This document shows, one piece after another, positions 54,775 through 63,439 of a stretch of 64,000 nucleotides of DNA. The stretch lies in contig NZ_JQNJ01000001.1 in NCBI RefSeq assembly GCF_000745185.1, forward strand, positions 2,255,501 to 2,319,500. The letters run 5' to 3'. The position numbers and the translations under genes are program-made. The DNA comes from Muricauda sp. MAR_2010_75. GTDB taxonomy: Bacteria > Bacteroidota > Bacteroidia > Flavobacteriales > Flavobacteriaceae. How positions within the stretch are numbered: the first letter of the stretch is position 1; every line of letters begins with the position of its first letter. Below the pieces are notes generated by a model. That model made no database searches. It was not told the DNA's origin and saw only the letters and a program-made list of their open reading frames with translations.

Positions 54775-55884
54775 ATGAAAAAGTCGGTAACCATTATCAT
54801 CCTGTTGCTCATCGTTATTGTATTCGGGGGCTCCATGTACTATTTGTACTCAAAAAATGCGGAAGATCCCGTGGTGTACGAGACCGAAACCCCATCCAAG
54901 CAGACCATTGTTAAAAAGGCAGTGGCCACAGGTAGTATTCTTCCGTTGGAAGAAGTATTGATCAAACCCAATATTTCCGGTGTGATCGAAGAAATTTATG
55001 TGGAGGGGGGTGATTACGTAAAATCAGGTGACCTTCTAGCCAAAATAAAAGTGGTTCCTAACCTTTCCGCGTTAAATGATGCCAAGAATGCCATTGATGA
55101 GGCCAAAATCAACCTGGACGATCAAAAAAGAAATTACGAACGCCAGTTAACGCTTTTCAACAAAGGGGTTATCTCCAAAACCGATTTGGAGCGGGCCCAA
55201 GTCTCCTACGACCAAGCAAAACAAGCATACGGTGCAGCCAACAAACGCTATGATATTGTACAGACCGGAACCACAAGTGGTCTCAGCAACGCCGCCAATA
55301 CCATGATCAGGGCCACGGTGAGCGGTATGGTCTTGGAAGTTCCCGTAGAGGTGGGGAACCAGGTTATTGAAGCCAATAATTTCAACGAAGGAACTACCAT
55401 AGCGGCCATTGCAGATGTTGACAAAATGATTTTTGAAGGCAAGGTGGACGAATCTGAAGTGGGTAAAATAATAGAAGATTTACCCTTGGAAATCACGGTT
55501 GGGGCCATCGAGAATAAGGTTTTTGATGCGGTTTTGGATTATATCGCTCCCAAAGGGAAAGAAGAAAACGGTGCCATTCAGTTTGAAATCAAAGGTAGTC
55601 TTAAAAAACTGGACACTACTTTTATTAGGGCAGGTCTTAGTGCGAACGCTTCGATTATTTTGGCAAGGGCAGATAGCGTTTTGGCCGTAAAGGAAGCTTT
55701 GATTCAATTTGACGATGATACCAAAAAGCCTTTTGTGGAAGTAGAAACTTCTGAACAAAAATTTGAACGCAGGGATGTGGAACTTGGCGTGAGTGACGGT
55801 ATTTATGTCGAAGTCAAATCTGGAATCAATGCAGAGGATAAGGTAAAAGTCTGGAACGCGATTGAGGAGGACCCCTCCAATTAA
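54775..55884 (+). CDS. MacA-like periplasmic adaptor (first copy)
   Basis: 369 residues. An N-terminal anchor (VTIIILLLIVIVFGGSMYYL) precedes a lipoyl-like domain (GSILPLEEVLIKPNISGVIE), a coiled-coil hairpin (about 100-150, with DAKINLDDQKRNYERQ-type heptads) and beta-barrel parts (GKVDESEVGKIIEDLPLEIT). Such adaptors bridge inner-membrane MacB-type permeases to a TolC channel. It closely resembles the second adaptor at 59197 (GVISKTDLE/GVISNQDFN, IFEGKVDESEVGK/IFEGKVDEGEVGK). No ATPase gene lies in this first half of the locus. Confidence 0.92.
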   Translation: MKKSVTIIILLLIVIVFGGSMYYLYSKNAEDPVVYETETPSKQTIVKKAVATGSILPLEEVLIKPNISGVIEEIYVEGGDYVKSGDLLAKIKVVPNLSALNDAKNAIDEAKINLDDQKRNYERQLTLFNKGVISKTDLERAQVSYDQAKQAYGAANKRYDIVQTGTTSGLSNAANTMIRATVSGMVLEVPVEVGNQVIEANNFNEGTTIAAIADVDKMIFEGKVDESEVGKIIEDLPLEITVGAIENKVFDAVLDYIAPKGKEENGAIQFEIKGSLKKLDTTFIRAGLSANASIILARADSVLAVKEALIQFDDDTKKPFVEVETSEQKFERRDVELGVSDGIYVEVKSGINAEDKVKVWNAIEEDPSN

Positions 55885-55932
55885 TAATCATTTAACATAA
55901 AATTTCAATACAATCTTGTAACAATTTAACAA

Positions 55933-55949
55933 CTTGTATGTCTTACAAG
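55933..55949. promoter_or_regulatory. Inverted repeat before the ATPase gene
   Basis: CTTGTA (55933-55938) and TACAAG (55944-55949) form an inverted repeat around TGTCT. A further CTTGTA lies at 55915-55920, 18 bases upstream. The region between the first adaptor and the ATPase gene (101 bases) is the longest gap in the locus and may hold a second promoter. Confidence 0.4.
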
Positions 55950-55985
55950 CAGAAATCAAATGCAGGATAGCTAACATTACCAACC

Positions 55986-56687
55986 ATGATAGAAATCAAA
56001 GATCTTCATAAATCCTATAAAATGGGAAGTAATTCCCTTCACGTTTTAAAAGGGATAAACTTTACCGTAGCTGAAGGTGAACTTGTGGCCATAATGGGAT
56101 CTTCTGGATCTGGAAAATCAACTTTGTTGAACATATTGGGAATGTTAGATGAACTCGATGAAGGAACCTATACGCTTGATGGTGTGCCAATTAAAAATCT
56201 TAGCGAAACCAAAGCCGCACAGTACCGAAATAAATTTTTAGGATTTGTTTTTCAATCTTTCAATTTGATCAATTATAAAAGTGCCCTGGAGAATGTGGCA
56301 CTTCCACTATACTACCAAAAAGTGCCGCGAAAAGAGCGTCAGGAGAAAGCCATGCAATATTTAGATCGGGTTGGTCTTAAACCATGGGCCAATCATTTGC
56401 CGAGCGAATTATCTGGAGGGCAAAAACAACGGGTGGCCATTGCTCGGGCCATGGCAGCCGAACCCAAAGTACTATTAGCAGATGAACCTACGGGTGCTTT
56501 GGACAGCACAACTTCGTATGAGGTCATGGACTTGATTCAGAAAATCAACGATGAAGGTAATACCATTTTAGTGGTGACCCACGAAGAAGATATCGCCCAC
56601 ATGTGTAAACGTATTGTACACCTAAAGGATGGTGTGATTGTGGAGGATAAAAAAGTAGAACAAGTTAGGGCTAACCAATATGTTTAA
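55986..56687 (+). CDS. ABC transporter ATPase (MacB/LolD type)
   Basis: 233 residues, a complete nucleotide-binding subunit. Walker A is MGSSGSGKST (about 36-45), the Q loop is in FVFQSFNLINY, the signature is LSGGQKQRVAIARAM, Walker B is VLLADEPTGALD, and the switch His is in VVTHEEDIAH. It belongs to the MacB/LolD family that powers mechanotransmission with FtsX-type permeases. It is the only ATPase in a locus with four permeases, so it may serve both pairs. Its stop overlaps the next permease start by eight bases. Confidence 0.95.
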   Translation: MIEIKDLHKSYKMGSNSLHVLKGINFTVAEGELVAIMGSSGSGKSTLLNILGMLDELDEGTYTLDGVPIKNLSETKAAQYRNKFLGFVFQSFNLINYKSALENVALPLYYQKVPRKERQEKAMQYLDRVGLKPWANHLPSELSGGQKQRVAIARAMAAEPKVLLADEPTGALDSTTSYEVMDLIQKINDEGNTILVVTHEEDIAHMCKRIVHLKDGVIVEDKKVEQVRANQYV

Positions 56688-57909
56688 TAGGGACAACTGG
56701 AAAGAGATATTCGAAACCATTCAGAAAAACAAGTTAAGGACCTTTCTTTCTGGTTTTACGGTGGCTTTGGGTATCCTGATATTTGTTGTTCTCTATGGTT
56801 TTGGGAATGGACTCATAAATACGTTTAACGAATTTTTTGAGGACGATGCCACCAATACCTTTTTTGTTTTTCCAGGTAGAACGTCCAAACCCTATAAAGG
56901 ATATAAATCCAATAGGCAAATTGAATTTGATAATTCTGATTTGGTCGATATCGAGGAATCTTTCCCCCTGTTTTTAGAATATATTTCTCCTAGGGTAGAC
57001 CGAAGTGGAGTGGTTAAGTATAAAAATGAATTTAATAATTATACCACTAGAGGAGTTAGTGAGTCCTACCAATTTGCGGAGAAGACCATGATTATGAAAG
57101 GTAGGTATCTTAATCAGGAAGATGTCAAAGAAAAGGCAAAATATGCAGTAATAGGGAGACTAGTGGAAAAGGATTTGTTCAAGAATGAAAATGCATTGGG
57201 CAAATACATAGATATTACCGGTAGTGCCTTTAAGGTTATTGGTGTATTTCAAGATGATGCCGGTGATGATGAGGAACGAAGAATCTATATTCCCTATACA
57301 ACAAGACAATTAATAGAAAAGAATACAGATAAGGTAAATCAAATCGTAATAGGGTTTAAACCCGAAATTGGATATAGTGGGGCTATGGCTTTTGAGAGAA
57401 AGCTTGGAAACTTTATCCGGGAAAAGAAATTTATTGACCCAAGTGATCAAGGCGGTTTCTTTATTCGAAATGTGGCCGATCAGCTAAAGCAAAACCAACA
57501 ATTTGCCGGAGTGTTGCAGATAATTGTGGCATTTGTGGCATTTGGTACCATAATAGCAGGTATTATTGGCATCAGTAATATCATGGTATTTGTTGTGAAG
57601 GAGCGCACTAAAGAGATAGGTATAAGAAAAGCATTGGGAGCTACTCCTAAGGCTGTGATTGGTACTATTCTTCTAGAGTCGATATTTATAACAACGGTAT
57701 CCGGGGTGTTGGGAATGATTATAGGAGTAGCTATGTTGAGTTCGCTCGGGGATACCCTCAAGGATTACTTTATTTCCAATCCTTTCATCAATATGGGAAC
57801 TGCCGTATTTGCTACCATTGTTTTGATTTTCTTTGGTGGATTGGCCGGATACATACCTGCCAGAAGGGCAGCTAGAATAAAACCAATTGTGGCATTAAGG
57901 GACGAATAA
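56680..57909 (+). CDS. MacB-like ABC transporter permease (pair 2, first)
   Basis: 409 residues with the FtsX/MacB plan, closely matching the first permease at 52231: MFNRDNWKEIFETIQKNKLR against MFDIERWQEIFDTIRKNKLR, and both carry PGRTSKPYKG/PGVTSKEYKG. C-terminal motifs are GISNIMVFVVKERTKEIGIR and KALGATPKAVI. Base composition is visibly lower in G+C than in the first pair (sampled lines run about 25-45% G+C, against about 37-50% in the first unit). The start overlaps the ATPase gene by eight bases. Likely heterodimer partner of the next permease. Confidence 0.92.
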   Translation: MFNRDNWKEIFETIQKNKLRTFLSGFTVALGILIFVVLYGFGNGLINTFNEFFEDDATNTFFVFPGRTSKPYKGYKSNRQIEFDNSDLVDIEESFPLFLEYISPRVDRSGVVKYKNEFNNYTTRGVSESYQFAEKTMIMKGRYLNQEDVKEKAKYAVIGRLVEKDLFKNENALGKYIDITGSAFKVIGVFQDDAGDDEERRIYIPYTTRQLIEKNTDKVNQIVIGFKPEIGYSGAMAFERKLGNFIREKKFIDPSDQGGFFIRNVADQLKQNQQFAGVLQIIVAFVAFGTIIAGIIGISNIMVFVVKERTKEIGIRKALGATPKAVIGTILLESIFITTVSGVLGMIIGVAMLSSLGDTLKDYFISNPFINMGTAVFATIVLIFFGGLAGYIPARRAARIKPIVALRDE

Positions 57910-57910
57910 G

Positions 57911-59173
57911 ATGAGATTTATTTTCGACAGAAATACTTGGCAAGAAATATTCGGTTCTATCAGCAAGAATAAGACAAGGACCATTATCACCATTGTGGGT
58001 GTATTATGGGGAATCTTTATTTATATAGCATTGTCTGGAGCCGCCAAAGGAATGGATAATGGTTTCGAAAAAGTCTTCGAAAGTGTTTCCATGAACAGTA
58101 TGTTCGTTTGGGGCCAAAGTACAAGTATGCCTTATGAAGGGTTTAAGACAGGCCGTCCTATGCAGTTAAAACTGGGAGACGTTGCCAAGCTGAAGAACAG
58201 GATACCCGAAATCAATAATGTAGCACCTAGGATTACCTTAGGGAATTTTGGTACAGATCCCGTACTTACAGTACGAGGGCAAAAGTCTGGTTCATATCCG
58301 ATTAATGGTGATTATCCCGTTTATACAAGAATAGCCACGAAGCAAATTTTTGATGGAGGAAGGTTCATTAATGACGAAGATATTAAGCAAGCTAGGAAAA
58401 TCTGTGTTATTGGAGAACGAAACGTTCAGGAACTTTTTGAAAAAGATGAAGACCCCATTGGTCAGTTCATTAGAATTGGGGATGTTTATTTTCAAGTGGT
58501 CGGAATTCATAAACTTTCACAAGGTGTAAGTTTTGATAGTGATGCTGCCATTTTTATTCCTTTCACAACCTTTAGGAAACTTTACAATACAGGGGACAAT
58601 GTGGATTATTTCTGTATAGCCGCCTATGATGATGTAGATGTGGTTCAAGTGGAGAAAGATGTAAAGACTTTGCTTAGAAACATTCATAGAGTAAATCCAG
58701 AGGACGAAAGGGCATTTGGTTCCTTTAATTTGGGGGAGATGTTCACCAGAGTTTCAGGTTTTGCCAAGGGAATGACATTTTTGAGCTTGATTGTAGGTAT
58801 TGCAACCATATTGGCTGGGGTAATCGGTATTGGAAATATCTTGCTGATATCAGTAAAAGAGCGAACCAAAGAGCTGGGTGTAAGAAGAGCTCTTGGAGCG
58901 ACTCCAAGAGAAGTACGTTCCCAAATTATATTGGAATCTGTTTTCCTAACCATGGTTGCAGGTGTCATGGGTATAATTTTAGGCGCAGGTGTATTATCTA
59001 TAATAAATAACCTAACCAAGGATTTGGATTTCCCATATACCAATCCCACAGTGCCCATTCCTTACGTTCTGGGAGCACTATTGATAATGGTGGTACTTGG
59101 AACATTGATCGGGTTGATTCCGGCACAACGTGCAGTTAGTATAAAACCAATTGATGCATTAAGAGAAGAATGA
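57911..59173 (+). CDS. MacB-like ABC transporter permease (pair 2, second)
   Basis: 420 residues of the FtsX/MacB type: N-terminal segment (TRTIITIVGVLWGIFIYIAL), periplasmic domain, three C-terminal segments with GIGNILLISVKERTKELGVR and RALGATPREVR. It is most like the second permease of pair 1 (53490). It begins one base after the preceding stop, the tightest junction in the locus. Codon use favours A/T-ending codons more than in the first pair. Function is inferred from family: export of a peptide, lipid or small toxic molecule driven by the shared ATPase. Confidence 0.92.
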   Translation: MRFIFDRNTWQEIFGSISKNKTRTIITIVGVLWGIFIYIALSGAAKGMDNGFEKVFESVSMNSMFVWGQSTSMPYEGFKTGRPMQLKLGDVAKLKNRIPEINNVAPRITLGNFGTDPVLTVRGQKSGSYPINGDYPVYTRIATKQIFDGGRFINDEDIKQARKICVIGERNVQELFEKDEDPIGQFIRIGDVYFQVVGIHKLSQGVSFDSDAAIFIPFTTFRKLYNTGDNVDYFCIAAYDDVDVVQVEKDVKTLLRNIHRVNPEDERAFGSFNLGEMFTRVSGFAKGMTFLSLIVGIATILAGVIGIGNILLISVKERTKELGVRRALGATPREVRSQIILESVFLTMVAGVMGIILGAGVLSIINNLTKDLDFPYTNPTVPIPYVLGALLIMVVLGTLIGLIPAQRAVSIKPIDALREE

Positions 59174-59196
59174 CAACCATTTAATAAATACGTAAA

Positions 59197-60333
59197 ATGA
59201 ACAAAATCGTAAAATATATTTTAATAGGAGTATTGGTGCTAGGTGCACTTTGGGCCGCTGTTTTCTTTATTAAATCAAACAGTAAATCTGCTATTACATA
59301 TGAGACCAGTCAACCGTTTGTTTCCAGCATTGAAAAGAAAACAGTTGCTACTGGTAAGGTTGTCCCAGAAGATGAAATTGAAATCAAACCTCAAATTTCA
59401 GGAATTATAGAAAAGATTTATTTGGAAGAAGGGGCAAAAGTTAAGGCGGGTGACCTCATTGCCGTAATTAAGGTGGTTCCCAACGAACAATCGTTGAATC
59501 AGGCTAGTGGTAGGGTACGGAATGCCGAGTTGGCCCTTAATAATGCTAAAATTGAGTATGATAGAAATAAGGCACTTTTTGATAAAGGCGTTATATCCAA
59601 TCAGGATTTTAATAATCTACAGTTGACTTATAACCAGGCGCAACAGGAATTGGAAAATGCCAGAGCGGACTATCAGATTATCCGCAGGGGTTCGGCCGGT
59701 GGTTCTTCAAGTGCCAATACCAATATTAGAGCTACTGTTGACGGTACCATTTTAGAGATTCCAGTTGAGGAAGGAGATCAGGTAATTCAAAGTAATAACT
59801 TCAATGATGGTACGACCATTGCTTCAATTGCAGATTTGGGTAAAATGATTTTCGAAGGAAAGGTAGATGAAGGAGAGGTTGGCAAACTTAAAGTTGGAAC
59901 ACCTTTAAAAATAAGTCTAGGAGCAGTCGAAGATGTGGAGTTGGATGCTAATCTAAAGTTTATTGCACCAAAGGGTATTGAGGAAACAGGTGCCGTTCAA
60001 TTTAAGATAGAAGGTGATGTGGAGGAAAAGGAAGATGTGTTCATCCGTGCAGGGTATAGTGCCAACGCTTCCATTGTTTTGGAAAAAAAGGATAGCATCC
60101 TTGTAATTCCAGAAGCTGTATTGCAATTTGATAAGGAAACGGATAAACCCTATGTCGAAGTAGCCGTCGGTTCAGTTGAAGAGCAAAAATTTGAAAGAAG
60201 GGATATTGAAACAGGTATCTCTGATGGGATAAATGTTGAAATTATATCCGGATTAACCAAAGAAGATAAAGTCAAACATTGGAATAAAACAGAGCCTATT
60301 AAAAAAGGCGAGGATGAATCAGAGACAGAATAA
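59197..60333 (+). CDS. MacA-like periplasmic adaptor (second copy)
   Basis: 378 residues: membrane anchor (ILIGVLVLGALWAAVFFI), lipoyl-like domain (GKVVPEDEIEIKPQISGIIE), coiled-coil hairpin with RNAELALNNAKIEYDRNKAL, and barrel domain (IFEGKVDEGEVGKLKVGTPL). It is a clear paralogue of the adaptor at 54775, ending in similar DGINVEIISGLTKEDKVKHW and DGIYVEVKSGINAEDKVKVW strings. It connects the second permease pair to the outer-membrane channel encoded 24 bases downstream. Confidence 0.92.
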   Translation: MNKIVKYILIGVLVLGALWAAVFFIKSNSKSAITYETSQPFVSSIEKKTVATGKVVPEDEIEIKPQISGIIEKIYLEEGAKVKAGDLIAVIKVVPNEQSLNQASGRVRNAELALNNAKIEYDRNKALFDKGVISNQDFNNLQLTYNQAQQELENARADYQIIRRGSAGGSSSANTNIRATVDGTILEIPVEEGDQVIQSNNFNDGTTIASIADLGKMIFEGKVDEGEVGKLKVGTPLKISLGAVEDVELDANLKFIAPKGIEETGAVQFKIEGDVEEKEDVFIRAGYSANASIVLEKKDSILVIPEAVLQFDKETDKPYVEVAVGSVEEQKFERRDIETGISDGINVEIISGLTKEDKVKHWNKTEPIKKGEDESETE

Positions 60334-60357
60334 TAATTATCATCAATCAAAATAAAA

Positions 60358-61707
60358 ATGAAGTATAAAATAACCATAATGCTGCTGCTATTGGTAGCGG
60401 GTACTTCCTTGGCACAAATGCGCAAATGGACCCTGCAAGAATGTGTGGAGTATGCACTGGAGAACAACTTGACCATAGAACAGTACGAACTGGATTTGGA
60501 AAACGCCACGATTGACAAATCGGATGCATTGGGGAATATGCTTCCCAATCTGAATGGATCAACATCCATGTCCAGCAACACGGGTTTTTCCATTAATCCA
60601 ACCAACAACCTTCCCACGAACAGTACAGCGTTCAACGTGAATGCCGGTTTTAGCTCCAATGTGACCCTTTTTGACGGTTTACGGAACATTCACCAGATGA
60701 GTAGGGCCAAAATCAACGCCATTGCCAATCAATATCGATTGGATGACCTTAAGGACGATATACGGTTGAGCGTGGCCAATGCCTATTTACAGGTGCTTTC
60801 CAGCAAAGAACAATTGAAGACGTTCAGAGCCCAATATGCGGTTACGGAGCAGGACCTGAACCGAACCAAAGAATTGGTGGAATCTGGTGTTGTGCCCAGA
60901 GGAGATTTATTGGAGATAGAGGCTACTGCTGCCACCCAACAACAGCAAATTGTAAATGGTGAAGGAATGGTATTGATTTCCCGAGTAAATTTGGCCCAAT
61001 TGCTTCAAATCACAGATTACGAAAATTTTGATATTGCCGAAGAGGAGTTTTTGATTCCACCTTCTGATATCTTGGACAATTCCGCAAAAGTAATTTTTGA
61101 CAAAGCGTTGTCATTCAGGAATGACATCAAATTTTCTGAATCCAATGTGGAATTGGCCGAGGAAGACTTGAAAATTGCCAAAGGAGCCTACTACCCAACA
61201 CTATCAGCCTTTTTTCAGTACGGAACAAGATATTCAGATGTAACCCAGATTCCTGATGGAAATGGAGTTCCGTACACACCCAATTTCACGGACCAACTTT
61301 GGATTTTTGATGGTATCTCTTACGGAGCACAGTTAAATGTGCCCATTTTTAACGGATGGAGCACCAAGAACAATGTAAAACGTTCCCAAATCAGTTTGGA
61401 AAGGGCCAAATTGCAGTTGGAACAAAACAAATTGGACTTGGAAACCAATATCCAACAAGCGTATGTGGATGTGAGTACCTTTGAAAAAGCCTATGAAGCT
61501 GCAGAAAAAACATTGGAAGCACGCCGATTGGCCTATGAATATGCCAAGGAGCGCTATGATGTGGGCTTGATGAACGCCTTCGATTTTAGTCAAGCGCAAG
61601 CAAGGGTAGACAATGCACAGGCCGATGTAATTCGCACCAAATACGATTATATCTTCCGATTGAAAATATTGGAGTTCTACTTTGGTTTGCCCATTTCTTT
61701 AAACTAA
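60358..61707 (+). CDS. TolC family outer-membrane efflux channel
   Basis: 449 residues with a Sec signal peptide (KITIMLLLLVAGTSLAQ). The mature part has the TolC two-repeat plan: WTLQECVEYALENNLTIEQY at the start, long coiled-coil helices (VANAYLQVLSSKEQLKTFRA), then a second repeat with GAQLNVPIFNGWSTKNNVKR and AYEYAKERYDVGLMNAFDFS. It would form the outer-membrane duct for both adaptors, as no second TolC is present. Its base composition returns to that of the first permease pair, higher in G+C than the genes just before it. Confidence 0.94.
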   Translation: MKYKITIMLLLLVAGTSLAQMRKWTLQECVEYALENNLTIEQYELDLENATIDKSDALGNMLPNLNGSTSMSSNTGFSINPTNNLPTNSTAFNVNAGFSSNVTLFDGLRNIHQMSRAKINAIANQYRLDDLKDDIRLSVANAYLQVLSSKEQLKTFRAQYAVTEQDLNRTKELVESGVVPRGDLLEIEATAATQQQQIVNGEGMVLISRVNLAQLLQITDYENFDIAEEEFLIPPSDILDNSAKVIFDKALSFRNDIKFSESNVELAEEDLKIAKGAYYPTLSAFFQYGTRYSDVTQIPDGNGVPYTPNFTDQLWIFDGISYGAQLNVPIFNGWSTKNNVKRSQISLERAKLQLEQNKLDLETNIQQAYVDVSTFEKAYEAAEKTLEARRLAYEYAKERYDVGLMNAFDFSQAQARVDNAQADVIRTKYDYIFRLKILEFYFGLPISLN

Positions 61708-61720
61708 ATTATGTTGAATA

Positions 61721-61795
61721 CGTCATTCTGAACTCGATTCAGCATCTCACTTCTTGGAGTGTAAGATGAGACCCTGAACCAAGTTCAGGGTGACG
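61721..61795. repeat. 75-base imperfect palindromic repeat (REP/MITE-like)
   Basis: The left arm begins CGTCATTCTGAACTCGATTC and the right arm, read on the other strand, begins CGTCACCCTGAACTTGGTTC, so the two ends are inverted copies with a few changes. Such CTGAA-containing palindromes between genes are typical of dispersed intergenic repeats. It lies just after the TolC stop and may also act as a terminator or mRNA-stabilising hairpin. Confidence 0.75.
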
Positions 61796-61842
61796 CTCCG
61801 TAAGAAGAGGGATATTTTTTAAGTCGGCTGGGGGCAAACCAG

Positions 61843-61850
61843 TATCTTTG
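61843..61850 (+). promoter_or_regulatory. -7 box immediately before tsaB
   Basis: TATCTTTG matches TAnnTTTG exactly and ends eight bases before the ATG at 61859. The in-frame GTG at 61850 is the last base of the box, so it is not the start. The resulting mRNA would have almost no leader. No TTG is seen at -33. Confidence 0.5.
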
Positions 61851-61858
61851 TGGCCGCT

Positions 61859-62536
61859 ATGGCCATTATACTCAATTTAGAAACAGCAACGACCAATTGC
61901 TCTGTAAGCATTTCCAAAGGAAATGAGGTGATTTTCCTAAAGGAAAACAATGCGGTGAGCTACTCCCATTCTGAACAATTGCACGTATTTATCAAAGAAG
62001 CCTTGGATGAGGTTTCTTTGTCATTTTCGGACCTAAATGCAATTGCTATCAGTAAAGGACCTGGTTCCTACACTGGGCTTCGTATTGGTGTTTCCGCGGC
62101 CAAGGGATTGTGTTTTTCGTTGGATCTGCCTTTGATTTCCGTTCCAACCTTGGAAAGTATGGCCCACCAGGTGCAACTTGGGGAAGGAGAGTTGGCTATT
62201 CCGGTTTTGGATGCGCGGCGCATGGAGGTATATTCCGCTGTGTTCAATCATCAGTATAAAGAGATACGGGAGACGCGTGCAGAAATCATTGATGAAAGTT
62301 CCTTTGCTGACTACGTTTCCGAGCCTAAAGTTTATGTAGTGGGAAGCGGTGCCGAAAAATGTAAGGATGTTTTAGGGCATTCCAATTTTCAGTTTGATGC
62401 ATCCATAGTACCTTCAGCAAAAGAAATGGCCCCTATTGCCTTTGAAAAGTACAAGAAGGGCCAGTGTGAAGATATAGCGTATTTTGAACCGTATTACCTC
62501 AAGGATTTCGTGATTCAGTCCAAAAAGAAGCCTTAA
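61859..62536 (+). CDS. tsaB: tRNA threonylcarbamoyladenosine biosynthesis protein TsaB
   Basis: About 225 residues beginning MAIILNLETATTNCSVSISK, the standard TsaB start. The ASKHA-fold motifs follow: HSEQLHVFIKEAL, then AIAISKGPGSYTGLRIGVSA and AKGLCFSLDLPLISVPTLES. TsaB pairs with TsaD and TsaE to make the t6A modification at position 37 of ANN-decoding tRNAs. A GTG three codons upstream is in frame but overlaps the -7 box, so ATG 61859 is chosen. The stop overlaps the stop of the convergent mscS-like gene (shared TTAA). Confidence 0.95.
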   Translation: MAIILNLETATTNCSVSISKGNEVIFLKENNAVSYSHSEQLHVFIKEALDEVSLSFSDLNAIAISKGPGSYTGLRIGVSAAKGLCFSLDLPLISVPTLESMAHQVQLGEGELAIPVLDARRMEVYSAVFNHQYKEIRETRAEIIDESSFADYVSEPKVYVVGSGAEKCKDVLGHSNFQFDASIVPSAKEMAPIAFEKYKKGQCEDIAYFEPYYLKDFVIQSKKKP

Positions 62537-63360
62537 TCTTTTGGAGCTTGGTGCATAACCCGTTGTGGGAAAGGAATCTCAATTCCAGCGGCATCAAAAC
62601 GTAGTTTTGCCTGTTCGATTACATAAAAGTGCGCTGGCCAAAATACTTCGTTGGCAGCCCAAAAACGCAACGTTAAGTTCACGGAACTATCAGCCAAAGC
62701 ACCAACATATACTTCAGGGGCAGGTTCTTTGAGGATATTTTCGTTTTCCGCACAGATTTGAAGCAGAATGTCTTTGGCTTCCTTAATATTGGAACCATAG
62801 CCAATGCCCACATCAATCTTGTCCCTTCGGTTATTTTCCATGTTGTAGTTGACAATGTTACCGTTGGATAATTGTCCGTTTGGAATAATGGCCACTTGAT
62901 TGCCAAAAGTGTTCAGTTTGGTGTTGAAGATGGAGATTTCCTTCACGGTTCCATCCACACCTTGGGCCGATATCCAATCCCCAACTTTAAAAGGTTTAAA
63001 GATGAGAATGAGAACCCCTCCGGCAAAATTGGCCAAGGAACCCTGTAAAGCCAGACCAATGGCCAAACCGGCAGCACCTACAATGGCTACCAAGGATGAG
63101 GTTTTTACACCCAATTGGGTAATTACAAGCACAAAGAGCAATGCTTTTAATGCTATACTGAAAAAGCTTTGCAAGAAGGTTTCCAAGGTTTCATCATAAT
63201 CCTTTTTCTCAAAAAACCGCCTGATGAGTTTGTTTATGAACCGAATGATCCACAAACCAATGAAAAAGGTAAGGACAGCCAAAACCAGATTGGGCAAAAC
63301 CCCAATGGCCAATTCAACACCTCTGTCAATATACTCTTGGTAATTTTTAATTTCGTCCAT
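62533..63360 (-). CDS. MscS family mechanosensitive ion channel
   Basis: About 275 residues: three hydrophobic segments (ELAIGVLPNLVLAVLTFFIG, then FSIALKALLFVLVITQL and the pore helix GAAGLAIGLALQGSLANFAG), then the beta domain (VGDWISAQGVDGTVKEISIF, PNGQLSNGNIVNY) and the C-terminal alpha/beta domain. The Gly/Ala-rich pore helix is the family signature. It opens under membrane tension to release osmolytes. An in-frame GTG six codons upstream is possible, but ATG 63360 (MDEIKNYQEYIDRG) fits the family. It is convergent with tsaB, overlapping it by four bases. Confidence 0.94.
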   Translation of the reverse strand: MDEIKNYQEYIDRGVELAIGVLPNLVLAVLTFFIGLWIIRFINKLIRRFFEKKDYDETLETFLQSFFSIALKALLFVLVITQLGVKTSSLVAIVGAAGLAIGLALQGSLANFAGGVLILIFKPFKVGDWISAQGVDGTVKEISIFNTKLNTFGNQVAIIPNGQLSNGNIVNYNMENNRRDKIDVGIGYGSNIKEAKDILLQICAENENILKEPAPEVYVGALADSSVNLTLRFWAANEVFWPAHFYVIEQAKLRFDAAGIEIPFPQRVMHQAPKD

Positions 63361-63439
63361 AATTATGTTTTGTTTCACGACAACCTAATTGAAAAATTTA
63401 TAATATTCAAGAATGCCCTTTTTAAACAAATGTTAACCT

